Assembly: GCF_020515625.1 (NCBI RefSeq)
Contig: NZ_JAIWPJ010000001.1
Coordinates: 1,116,001 to 1,180,000 of the forward strand
Source: Natrinema amylolyticum
GTDB lineage: Archaea > Halobacteriota > Halobacteria > Halobacteriales > Natrialbaceae
DNA: 64,000 bases
Direction: 5' to 3'
Below the pieces are notes generated by a model. That model was not told the DNA's origin. It searched no databases and was given only the letters and a program-made list of their open reading frames with translations. Position 1 is the stretch's first letter. Each line of letters begins with the position of its first letter. Below are positions 35,766 to 42,847 of the stretch, piece by piece. A program made the translations under genes and the position numbers.

Positions 35766-36422
35766 ATGCGTCGCCGCCGCTATCTCGCCGTCAGTCTCGG
35801 ACTGATGGGGCCGATCGTCGGATCAACGGGGAGCATTGCTGCGGTCGGTCAGGAGACCGATACCGACTCGGAATCGGAACCCGAACCAATTCGATTCACC
35901 GGCTCGGGAACGAGCGTTACTGAGGAGTTCGAACTCGAGGGCGGCGTGACGATCACCGAAGCCGTCCACGACGGGGAATCGAACTTCATTGTCGAGTTGA
36001 TTCCGACAGATGACGGCTTCGAGGAGCTACTTGTCAACGCGATCGGCGACTTCAACGGGGCGTCAGGTGTCCTCGCCGAGGAGGGGACGTATCTGCTAGA
36101 CATCGATGCGGACGGTAGTTGGGAGATCGAGATCCAACAGCCGCGCGCTGCAGTGGACGACGCAGACGCGCTGCCAGTCGAACTCGAGGGTGACAGACCT
36201 GGGTGGGACGGTCCGTTCCGATTCGATGGACTCGGCCAGGCTCGTGGAACCCACGAGGGGGAAGAGAACTTCATCGTCGAAATTCTGCCGCAGGATGGCC
36301 TCTTCTCGGAACCCGTCTTCAACGAAATCGGTCAGTTCGACGGCGAAACGACGTTCGATATCGAAGGCGTCGGGTATGTGACGATCGACGCCGATGGACC
36401 CTGGTCGCTCTCGCTGGAATGA
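35766..36422 (+). CDS. Secreted protein with two homologous domains
   Basis: 218 residues. The N-terminus MRRRRYLAVSLGLMGPIVGS with a following Ala/Gly region is a signal peptide (Arg-rich, possibly Tat). After an acidic linker two copies of a roughly 80-residue beta domain follow (about 42-130 and 140-218): each has a ...NFIVE(L/I)(I/L)P... core, an (F/V)NxIG(D/Q)F(N/D)G turn and a terminal ID(A)DG(S/P)W strand. Exported, small ligand-binding or adhesion domain inferred; no family named. TATA-like GAAGTAGCTCTTCGG (35738-35752) lies upstream. No related neighbours; orc1 is convergent 36 bases downstream. Confidence 0.75.
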   Translation: MRRRRYLAVSLGLMGPIVGSTGSIAAVGQETDTDSESEPEPIRFTGSGTSVTEEFELEGGVTITEAVHDGESNFIVELIPTDDGFEELLVNAIGDFNGASGVLAEEGTYLLDIDADGSWEIEIQQPRAAVDDADALPVELEGDRPGWDGPFRFDGLGQARGTHEGEENFIVEILPQDGLFSEPVFNEIGQFDGETTFDIEGVGYVTIDADGPWSLSLE

Positions 36423-36458
36423 CAGTCGAACTCGAGGACACTACCGGACGCGGTAGCA

Positions 36459-37658
36459 CTAATCGGACTCGTTACAGGCTGCGATGATGACGTCGGGATC
36501 GTCGATCAGTCGGTTCTCCATGTAGTTGCCCTTCCCCTTGCCGGCCCACTTGCGTTCCTGATCGATGATCGAGAGAAACTCGAGTTCCGAGAGGATGTCC
36601 CGAACCCGGCGCAGTTTCAGGTGCTCCGAGCCGTCCCGATCACAGAGTCGCTTGTAGAGGTCGTAGGCTTCGTTGGTCGTCACCGGCGCGTTGTCCTCCG
36701 CTTTCTGCTGGGTCAACAGCGCCATCGCCTCGAGAACCAGTTTCGCGTGGCTGGGGCTCTTCGAGATGAGTTCGGCCAGCCGGCTGGTCTCCTCGCGCTC
36801 GTGGGCCTGATCGACGCAGGCCTCCGTGACCCGCTCTCGGTCGGTTTCCTCGGCGATCTCGCCGGCGAAACGGAGGATGTCGATCGCCTTCCGCGCGTCG
36901 CCGTGTTCGCGGGCGGCCAGCGCCGCGACGCGGGGGATGACGCCGTCCTCGAGGACGTCCTCGTGGAAGGCGTCGGCCCGAGTGCGAAGGATCTCTCGAA
37001 TCTGCGTCGCATCGTACGGCGAGAAGACGTACTCGCGCTCACAGAGGCTCGATTTGATCCGCTCGTCCAACGAATCCTTGTATCGGATCTTGTTCGAGAT
37101 ACCGATGACGCCGACGGTGCTCTCGGTGAGTTTCCCGGATTCGACGGCCCGCGAGAGCTGCATCAGGATGTCGTCGTCCTCGATCTTGTCGACCTCGTCC
37201 AAGATGATCAGTGCGACGTCGTAGCGACTGTCGACGATGTGCCACAGGCGGCGGTAGTACTCGGCCGTGCTCAGCCCCGAATGAGGAATCGAGACGTCCG
37301 TCTTGGACTGGTCGTTGAGCTGGTGGCCGGCGGATTGGACGGCCTGGGTCTCGGTCGACTCCTGCAGGCAGTCGACGTACGCGACGCCGATCGAGACGTC
37401 GTTGCCCTCGGCGCGGTCGATCGCCTGATTCGTGATGAACTTCGAGCAGAGGGACTTCCCAGTTCCTGTCTTCCCGTAGACGAGGACGTTGTTCGGCGTG
37501 TTCCCTCGCGTCGCGGGTTTGATCGCGTTCGCGAGGTTCGTCAGCTCGTCCTCGCGGCCGATGATCCGATCGCCGTCGGGGAGATGCGAGACCTGCAGTA
37601 GCTCCTTGTTCCGAAAGATCTCGTTCTCGCTTCCGAAGTAGTCCATCGAATCCGGCAT
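36459..37658 (-). CDS. orc1: Orc1/Cdc6 replication initiator
   Basis: 399 residues, AAA+ ATPase followed by winged helix. Walker A GKTGTGKS at residues 62-69; Walker B LIILDEVD at 150-157; sensor 1 GISNKIRYKDSLDERIKSSL near 186; lid AAREHGDARKAIDILRFAGE near 247. The C-terminal winged helix (about 300-399: SKSPSHAKLVLEAMALLTQQ, LRRVRDILSELEFLSIIDQE) binds origin recognition boxes. Its promoter side faces the repeat-filled non-coding region at 37659-38897, the usual arrangement of archaeal initiator and its own origin. Residue length is normal. Confidence 0.95.
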   Translation of the reverse strand: MPDSMDYFGSENEIFRNKELLQVSHLPDGDRIIGREDELTNLANAIKPATRGNTPNNVLVYGKTGTGKSLCSKFITNQAIDRAEGNDVSIGVAYVDCLQESTETQAVQSAGHQLNDQSKTDVSIPHSGLSTAEYYRRLWHIVDSRYDVALIILDEVDKIEDDDILMQLSRAVESGKLTESTVGVIGISNKIRYKDSLDERIKSSLCEREYVFSPYDATQIREILRTRADAFHEDVLEDGVIPRVAALAAREHGDARKAIDILRFAGEIAEETDRERVTEACVDQAHEREETSRLAELISKSPSHAKLVLEAMALLTQQKAEDNAPVTTNEAYDLYKRLCDRDGSEHLKLRRVRDILSELEFLSIIDQERKWAGKGKGNYMENRLIDDPDVIIAACNESD

Positions 37659-37702
37659 TCAGATACCGGGTACTTTCGGGGTCGGGTACTTAATCGTTCG
37701 GA

Positions 37703-38227
37703 ACCGGAGTGCCGCTGTATACTCGAGATTTTCCGGTTTGAGTGCCTGAGTGAGGAGAAATACACCCCAGGGTGCCGCTGTATAAGCGGTTTCATACCCC
37801 TCGATTCCGCTGTATGAACGGTCCGGTCGTGCTGTCCCGTTGCCGAGGGATCGCGCCTGTATTGATTGAGACCGTCGCGCGCATCGGGAACCCCGGAGTG
37901 CCGCTGTATGGGTGGGACCACACCCCTCGGTGCCGCTGTATAGCCGCCGTAGTTCACTGCGTCACGCGTTGGCGGACCCCGGAGTGCCGCTGTATGGCGA
38001 GATGCCTACGCGACGACGGAAACTACCCGGCAAGCGGTGAGTCAGCAACGGTATAGGCTGGGTCAGACGGCCGTCTCCGGCAGCGGTGGGTCCAGTTCGA
38101 TGGACTGAACGGGTACCGAAGTTCCGCTGTATCGGATGAAAAGAGTTTCCATCGCGCGTGAGTCAGCCGGTTTCCACCCCTCGGTGCCGCTGTATGCGGA
38201 GACACACACCCCGCGGTGCCGCTGTAA
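37703..38227 (+). repeat. Nine ORB-like repeats, same orientation
   Basis: Core consensus CCCC(T/G)CGG(T/A)GTGCCGCTGTAT simplified as CGGTGCCGCTGTAT. Copies: 37703-37720, 37763-37784, 37797-37815, 37889-37910, 37921-37942, 37975-37997, 38114-38132, 38174-38196, 38206-38227. The invariant half is CCGCTGTA; most copies have an ACCCC block just before it, which read on the other strand is a GGGGT G-string, a feature of haloarchaeal origin recognition boxes. The motif differs from the widely known GTTCCA...TGGAAAC boxes, so it is probably specific for this Orc1 paralogue. Confidence 0.85.
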
Positions 38228-38288
38228 CGATGTGGCGGTGTCCGTCGACTCGAAGCGGGGGTCGGGTGGGGAGATTCACAGCACGATC

Positions 38289-38392
38289 GATGGCACGCGA
38301 CGAAATTCGCTATCGATAGTACGCAACGGGATTGACTACCAATAGCACGCGACAAAATTGGCGATCAATGGCACGCGACCGGGCCGGAACAG
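38289..38392 (+). repeat. Four tandem 26-bp iteron-like units
   Basis: Units at 38289-38314, 38315-38340, 38341-38366 and 38367-38392, exactly 26 bp each. Shared frame: (G/A)AT(G/A)G(C/T)ACGC(G/A)AC followed by (G/A)(A/G)(A/G)ATT; units 1 and 3 match at 21 of 26 positions, units 2 and 3 at 17. Regular period and position between the boxes and the AT-rich segment suggest a protein-binding array in the origin. Confidence 0.7.
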
Positions 38393-38421
38393 CGTCGGCA
38401 ACGGGATCACTGCAGAACAGC

Positions 38422-38471
38422 GGTAACGCAGCAACTGAATCAGGAACATCGGTAACGCAGCAACTGAATCA
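38422..38471 (+). repeat. 21-bp direct repeat pair
   Basis: GGTAACGCAGCAACTGAATC plus A occurs at 38422-38442 and again, identically, at 38451-38471, with an 8-base spacer (29-bp period). Confidence 0.8.
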
Positions 38472-38579
38472 ACAGGTATCGTCACGGCAGGGTCAAGGAT
38501 TACAGTTGCTATCCCGAAACGAGGGGTGTCGTTCGACTCGAGCGACAGAGCCGCGTCCAATACCGATTTGACGCATTCT

Positions 38580-38632
38580 CGTCCAATTAACTCAATGAAC
38601 TATAGCACAGTATTAGTATTTAGTATTGGTGA
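38580..38632. other. AT-rich putative DNA unwinding element
   Basis: A sharp AT-rich stretch in GC-rich surroundings, including three AGTATT words at 38609-38614, 38615-38620 and 38622-38627. Its location between the nine direct boxes and the inverted box fits a duplex unwinding element. Confidence 0.6.
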
Positions 38633-38727
38633 TCCTCGCCGACCCTCAAATCGGGGGTAACCGCTATCGAACAGTTACTGAGAATGGGACCCAGTGATTC
38701 CTCGGGGTAGCAGCCATCTCGTAGACC

Positions 38728-38750
38728 TATACAGCGGCACCGCGGGGTGT
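38728..38750 (-). repeat. Inverted ORB-like repeat
   Basis: TATACAGCGGCACCGCGGGG at its start, followed by TGT; the reverse complement matches the copy at 38206-38227 closely (ACACCCCGCGGTGCCGCTGTA). This is the only copy in opposite orientation and it sits on the far side of the AT-rich segment. Confidence 0.8.
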
Positions 38751-38776
38751 GTCTCTACATCCATCAACTGAAGCAC

Positions 38777-38814
38777 TGACGTCTGAGTAACTGAGTGACG
38801 CCTGAGTAACTGAG
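38777..38814 (+). repeat. 19-bp tandem repeat
   Basis: TGACGTCTGAGTAACTGAG (38777-38795) is followed immediately by TGACGCCTGAGTAACTGAG (38796-38814), one mismatch. It lies between the inverted box and the hisH stop codon. Confidence 0.75.
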
Positions 38815-38897
38815 AAGCGAACAGCAATATCGGAAGCAAACAGCGACCGGAGACCGGAGACCTAGCGGTCTCGTGCGGACCCAGCGGTCCCGTGTGA

Positions 38898-39560
38898 CTA
38901 CTCGTCGGCGCAGATCTCGACGAAGTTCCGCAGGATTTGTAGTCCCGTCTCACCGCTCTTCTCGGGGTGGAACTGCGTTCCGAAGACGGTTCCCTCATCG
39001 TTGGCTACGATCGAGGGGAACTCGCGCTCGTAGTCCGTCGTCGCGACCGTCGCGTCCTCGTCGTCCGGAGCCGCGTAGTAGGAGTGGACGAAGTAGGCGT
39101 AGTTGCCGTCAACCCCCTCTACGAGCGGGTGGTCACGCTGGACGTGGAGTTCGTTCCAACCCATGTGCGGAACCTTCTGGCCCTCGGCGAACCGGACGTT
39201 CGTTCCGGGGATCAGATCCAGGCCCTGGACGGCCGACTCACCGTCGTTGTCACCCTCCTCGCTGGTCGTGAGCAGCATCTGCATGCCGAGACAGATCCCG
39301 AACAGAGGGGTGCCGCTCTCGGCCACCTCGAGGAGGTCCTCGCGGAGCGGGTCGGCGTTCTCGACGCCTTCCCGAAACGCGCCGACGCCGGGGAGGACGA
39401 CGCCGTCGGCCGCGGCGAAGGCCGCGGGATCGTCGGTGATCTCGACGTCGGCACCCGCGCGCTCGAGACCGCGAGTAACGCTGCGGAGGTTCCCGAGCCC
39501 GTAGTCGACGATGACGACGGAAGCGAGAGACTGCTCCTGTGGAGACGAAACGGTGCTCAT
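38898..39560 (-). CDS. hisH: Imidazole glycerol phosphate synthase, glutaminase subunit
   Basis: 220 residues from ATG 39560. Class I glutamine amidotransferase: VVIVDYGLGNLRSVTRGLER at the N-terminus, VVLPGVGAF oxyanion strand, nucleophile Cys 90 in GTPLFGICLGMQML, and His/Glu in GTQFHPEKSGETGLQILRNF at the end. It supplies ammonia to HisF in histidine synthesis; hisF is not in the window. The open frame to 39632 overlaps the neighbour's end and its residues are not family-like. Confidence 0.95.
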   Translation of the reverse strand: MSTVSSPQEQSLASVVIVDYGLGNLRSVTRGLERAGADVEITDDPAAFAAADGVVLPGVGAFREGVENADPLREDLLEVAESGTPLFGICLGMQMLLTTSEEGDNDGESAVQGLDLIPGTNVRFAEGQKVPHMGWNELHVQRDHPLVEGVDGNYAYFVHSYYAAPDDEDATVATTDYEREFPSIVANDEGTVFGTQFHPEKSGETGLQILRNFVEICADE

Positions 39561-39628
39561 ACGCGTACTCGGAGCGGCGCGTTGAAGTGAATTACCCTTC
39601 GGGCAACCGGCTGCTACTCGAGTTTCGG

Positions 39629-40072
39629 TCAATCGCTCGCGGGCTCGGCCGTCCCGCCGCCCTCATCGCCGTCGCGACCGCCGAGACGCTGCCGTCGCCG
39701 GTACACGTAGTACCCGATCGCCGGGACCGAGAGCAGGTACGGAACCGCCAGGACCGCTCCGGCGAAGTGACTGAGTCCGAGCCCGCCCGCGAGCCACGGA
39801 TTCGGATTCCACGCCGGATGTTCTCGCAGCCCGAGCGCGTCCATGACTAACGCGACCGCCACGACAACGGCGAACAGGTACGACAGCCAGCCGGCGAGGA
39901 CGGTCACGACGAAGGAGGCCAGTCCGACGCCGAGAGACTCTGTGTCAGCAGTCTGGACGAAGAGACGGAGCGCAGCGTTGGAGGTCAGCGTCGAGAGCGG
40001 TGCGATCGGAAACAGGTACGCGCCGTACCGCCACGCGGGATCAGCGGGCCCGAATTCGGAGCCGGGGGACAT
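39629..40072 (-). CDS. Membrane protein of unknown function
   Basis: 147 residues with about three to four hydrophobic segments: GYLFPIAPLS region near 18-27 is weak, then LASFVVTVLAGWLSYLFAVV, VVAVALVMDALG and GAVLAVPYLLSVPAIGYYVY, ending in a basic/acidic tail (RRRQRLGGRDGDEGG). The positive-inside rule places the tail in the cytoplasm. It lies 68 bases upstream of hisH on the same strand; a functional link is not evident. Confidence 0.7.
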   Translation of the reverse strand: MSPGSEFGPADPAWRYGAYLFPIAPLSTLTSNAALRLFVQTADTESLGVGLASFVVTVLAGWLSYLFAVVVAVALVMDALGLREHPAWNPNPWLAGGLGLSHFAGAVLAVPYLLSVPAIGYYVYRRRQRLGGRDGDEGGGTAEPASD

Positions 40073-40200
40073 GCGCCCCAGTTCTTGACAGGCGATACTA
40101 ATACGTTCGTTGAAATCTCTCGCTTCCGTCCAGATACTCGCCGACGCAACCCTCTCGGCGAGTAGTCGCCGACGTCACCGACAGGGTCACGCCCGGTCGT

Positions 40201-40797
40201 TCAAAACCCGTCGAGTCGCGACTGCCCGCCCTCGCTGTCCGCGACGCCCGCGAGGTCGGCCGCCCGCTGCAGGGCGTTCTCGAAGGTCTCCTCCTGACTG
40301 CGATCGTACAGCGTCGCCGCCGGATGCACGCAGATCAGGAGTCGACGCGGCTCGCCGTCGATCCGGATCTCCTCGAGGTCGCCCGCCTCCGTGGTCACCG
40401 CGACCGACCGCTCGAGCAAGTGTTCGCTTGGCACCTTCCCCAGCGTGACGATTACCTCCGGATCGAGGGCGGAGATTTCCTGCTCGAGGTAGCCGCGACA
40501 GTTCGCGAGTTCGTCCTTTTTCGGATCGCGGTTTTCGGGGGGCCGACAGCGCACGCAGTTGGTGATACGGACATCGCCGCGCTCGAGACCGACGTCCCGA
40601 AGACCGTCGTCCAGAACGGTGCCACTTCGACCGACGAACGGCTCGCCCTGCTCGTCCTCGTTGGCCCCGGGGCCTTCGCCGACGAACAAGAGGTCGGCGT
40701 CCTCGGGACCGCCGCCGTTGACGATCCGACTGCGAGAGTCGACGAGCGCCGGACAGCGCGTACACTCCGTGACACAGAGGTCCTCCATCTCTCCCAT
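40201..40797 (-). CDS. udg: Family 4 uracil-DNA glycosylase
   Basis: 198 residues. The 4Fe-4S ligands are readable: C12 and C15 (CTRC), C84 (in NCVRCRPPE) and C100 (NCRGYLE), the C-x2-C...C-x15-C pattern of family 4. Motif I GEGPGANEDEQGEPFVGRSG spans 41-60, and the C-terminal motif is LLICVHPAATLY. It excises uracil from DNA. The C-terminal tail of about 20 residues is variable. It is in the same orientation as the endonuclease dU gene 79 bases upstream, suggesting a common deaminated-base repair theme. Confidence 0.93.
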   Translation of the reverse strand: MGEMEDLCVTECTRCPALVDSRSRIVNGGGPEDADLLFVGEGPGANEDEQGEPFVGRSGTVLDDGLRDVGLERGDVRITNCVRCRPPENRDPKKDELANCRGYLEQEISALDPEVIVTLGKVPSEHLLERSVAVTTEAGDLEEIRIDGEPRRLLICVHPAATLYDRSQEETFENALQRAADLAGVADSEGGQSRLDGF

Positions 40798-40876
40798 ACA
40801 GGTGGCTCAGTCGGTCGCCTCCTACGTCTTTCGGGACGCGGCCGCCGGTCGTGATCTCCTCGGCCTCCGGAGCGGG

Positions 40877-41455
40877 TCATTCGAACGACCGAGCGTACGA
40901 GTCCGCCGCTCGAGCCGCCATCCGCGCGATCCTGATCGGTTCCGGACGGCCGCCCTCGGGCGTGAACGCCCGGACGACGTCGTCGGCCTTAGCGGGCTCG
41001 AGGCCGACGTGCCTGACGTAGACGGTCTCGTCACCCACAGACAGTTCGCGTCGGTCCGGCAGCGCTCGGTAGACCGCGAGCCGTGCCTCGAGTTCGGGGC
41101 CGGAAAACGCGTCTCGGAGGCCGGTCTCGAGGCCGTCGCTGGCCTCGAACGTGACGGCGATGACCGGCCGGTCGACTGCCTCTCGAATTCGAGAAAGTGC
41201 GAGGATGTTGTACCACGCGGGGGCGATAGCGCCGAGCAGAACGTACCGGGCGTCCGGACGATCGAGTTCCTCGATGACCTCGATGACGGCGTCGGTTCCG
41301 TCAGTGCCGCCGACGCGACAAGTGCCGTACGCGAGTCCGTCGCAGACGCGGTCGGCACGAACGACGGCACCGGCGAGCGTACTCCGGGTCCGATCGCAGT
41401 CGCGGTCGCCGCGGTACGATTCGGCGATGCCCAGCGCCCGTACCCCGGCCTTCAT
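40877..41455 (-). CDS. DUF99 family endonuclease dU-like protein
   Basis: 192 residues of the UPF0215/DUF99 family, distantly related to endonuclease V: MKAGVRALGIAESYRGDRDC, then VVRADRVCDGLAYGTCRVGGTD, YVLLGAIAPAWYNILAL and DRPVIAVTFEASDGLE. The family is annotated as acting at deoxyuridine in DNA; catalytic residues (likely Asp near the N-terminus) are not individually proven. ATG 41455 lies three bases after the stop of the DUF5786 gene, so they are cotranscribed. Confidence 0.85.
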   Translation of the reverse strand: MKAGVRALGIAESYRGDRDCDRTRSTLAGAVVRADRVCDGLAYGTCRVGGTDGTDAVIEVIEELDRPDARYVLLGAIAPAWYNILALSRIREAVDRPVIAVTFEASDGLETGLRDAFSGPELEARLAVYRALPDRRELSVGDETVYVRHVGLEPAKADDVVRAFTPEGGRPEPIRIARMAARAADSYARSFE

Positions 41456-41458
41456 CCG

Positions 41459-41635
41459 TCAGTCGCTCTCGTCTTTGATCTCTTTGAGCCGGTCGAGTAA
41501 CTCGTCGCTCGACGCACCGTTTTCGAACTCGATGGTTCCTTCGTGGCTGTTCTCTCCCGACTTGACCGCATCATCGTCGTCAAAATCAGCGTCGACTTCC
41601 TGTTGCTCGGATTCGTCGTAGCTCCCGAATCCCAT
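41459..41635 (-). CDS. DUF5786 small acidic protein
   Basis: 58 residues, read on the minus strand from ATG 41635 to TGA 41459. It begins MGFGSYDESEQQEVDADFDD, has DAVKSGENSHEGTIEFENGA and ends SSDELLDRLKEIKDESD, the recognised pattern of the haloarchaeal DUF5786 family. Too short to appear in usual ORF scans. Coupled to the endonuclease dU gene (three-base gap). Function unknown; a disordered N-terminus and a C-terminal amphipathic helix suggest a small adaptor. Confidence 0.88.
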   Translation of the reverse strand: MGFGSYDESEQQEVDADFDDDDAVKSGENSHEGTIEFENGASSDELLDRLKEIKDESD

Positions 41636-41745
41636 ACAGTGTTCCCTACGGGGTTCCGATTGAAAAACTCAGTGGTTACCAGTTTATTACGGTTCCCCAA
41701 CCAGTCGACGCGTCCGGGAGCGCCGCTGGAACGGACGGTCCTTGG

Positions 41746-41760
41746 ATACTATATAAAAAA
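41746..41760 (+). promoter_or_regulatory. Strong TATA-like element
   Basis: ATACTATATAAAAAA is the most perfect TATA box in the window. It lies about 85-95 bases upstream of the MBL-fold ATG (41843), which would give a leader of about 60 bases; a second, weaker candidate CCGTTTTTGCC (41809-41819) is at the leaderless position. Confidence 0.55.
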
Positions 41761-41842
41761 TCCGCCATATGGGGTGCGGGGCGATATCACCGTCCCGCCG
41801 GCGAGGGGACCGTTTTTGCCGCCGGCCGTCCACTGTCCGCGT

Positions 41843-42463
41843 ATGGAAGTCCACCACGTCACCGAGGATGCGGAGACGTTCACCTGCAACGCGTTCCTCG
41901 CCGTCGGCGAGGACGGAACGGCGACGCTGGTCGACGCCGGCGCGTGGGAGGGCGTCGTCGACGAGATCAGGAGTCACACCGACGAGCTCGAGGCGGTTGT
42001 CATGACCCACCAGCACGGCGATCACGTCGCCCAGCTCGAGGCCGTCTGCGACGCCTTCGCTCCCGAGGTGTACGCCTACGACGATCATCCGACGCGGACG
42101 CAGGCGATCGGCGACGGAGACGCGGTCCGGATCGGCGACGAGGAGTTCGATGTCGTCTACACGCCGGGTCACGCCGACGACCACGTGTCGTTCGTCTCCG
42201 ACTCGTCGCTGTTCTCCGGCGACGTCGTCGTCCACGACGACGGGGCCTTCGACTACGGCAGCTTCGGCCGGACCGACATGGCCGGCCAGTCCCGCGAGCG
42301 ACTCATCGAGAGCATCGAGGACCTACTCGAGCGCATGCCCGAGGGCACCGAACACATGTACGCGGGCCACGGCGGCGTCTTCCACGGCGACGTCCGCGAC
42401 GTAGTGACGACGGCGCTCGAGCGAGCCGAGAAGCGAGAACCGAAGTATCCGGACGAGCAGTGA
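41843..42463 (+). CDS. MBL-fold metallo-hydrolase
   Basis: 206 residues from ATG 41843. H-x-H-x-D-H at residues 56-61 (THQHGDHV), further ligands in YTPGHADDHVSFV, SLFSGDVVVHDDG and a C-terminal AGHGGVFHGDVRD. This set is that of the glyoxalase II/persulfide dioxygenase-like MBL group. Substrate unassigned. The open frame begins at 41543, but the upstream part would read through promoter elements. Confidence 0.88.
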   Translation: MEVHHVTEDAETFTCNAFLAVGEDGTATLVDAGAWEGVVDEIRSHTDELEAVVMTHQHGDHVAQLEAVCDAFAPEVYAYDDHPTRTQAIGDGDAVRIGDEEFDVVYTPGHADDHVSFVSDSSLFSGDVVVHDDGAFDYGSFGRTDMAGQSRERLIESIEDLLERMPEGTEHMYAGHGGVFHGDVRDVVTTALERAEKREPKYPDEQ

Positions 42464-42583
42464 CCCAGCTCACGCGTTCCGACGAGTAGCGACCCAGTTC
42501 CTGCTCGCCGACACGACAGCGTCGCCACTCCGAAATAGCGACCGAAAGAAAACGGATCGGAACGGCCGATCCGCCAACGTCGA

Positions 42584-42733
42584 TTACGCGGCGCGCGCTT
42601 CCTTCGCCTTGGGACGAAGCTTCTTGTATCCGCACTTCCGGCAGCGGTTGGCTCGCTTGGAGTTGCGAGCGTTACAGCGCATACAGATCATCTTCTCGAG
42701 CATCCGTTTCTCAGCTGCGTCGAAACTGGCCAT
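42584..42733 (-). CDS. rpl40e: Ribosomal protein eL40
   Basis: 49 residues, minus strand from ATG 42733: [20 protein letters not shown], then [20 protein letters not shown] and PKAKEARAA. The C4 zinc site is C17, C20, C31 and C34. It is the stand-alone archaeal large-subunit protein homologous to the eukaryotic ubiquitin-fused L40. Strongly basic, unlike its acidic neighbours. Too short for a typical ORF cutoff. TATA-like CATTTAATCGC region (42756-42766) lies at promoter distance. Confidence 0.95.
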   Translation of the reverse strand: MASFDAAEKRMLEKMICMRCNARNSKRANRCRKCGYKKLRPKAKEARAA

Positions 42734-42847
42734 ACCCGCCCTTTGCCCGTGGTGCATTTAATCGCTATGGTCCGACCGCCGAGAGCGCCCTTCCGAGACA
42801 CGTCGTAGAACGAACACTTAGGAGCGGGCGACGCGTACGGTCCACTG

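Larger units (their letters stand above)
37659..38897. other. Candidate replication origin linked to orc1
   Basis: 1.24 kb with no convincing gene, directly upstream of orc1. It contains nine direct copies of one ORB-like motif (37703-38227), four tandem 26-bp units (38289-38392), a 21-bp direct repeat pair (38422-38471), an AT-rich segment (38580-38632), one inverted copy of the ORB-like motif (38728-38750) and a 19-bp tandem pair (38777-38814). The AT-rich unwinding candidate is thus flanked by oppositely oriented initiator boxes, as in known haloarchaeal origins. Short open frames inside (for example 38332-38571) are formed by the repeats and are not credible genes. Confidence 0.8.

Noticed and set aside
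37703-38227. Regularly occurring repeats that could be mistaken for a CRISPR array
   Set aside because: Spacing varies from about 10 to 140 bases, repeats are short and degenerate, one copy is inverted, and no cas gene is present; the orc1 neighbour explains them better.
38332-38571. A 79-codon open frame in the origin region
   Set aside because: It is made of the iteron and direct-repeat sequences, has Gln/Thr-rich composition unlike the neighbours and no promoter.
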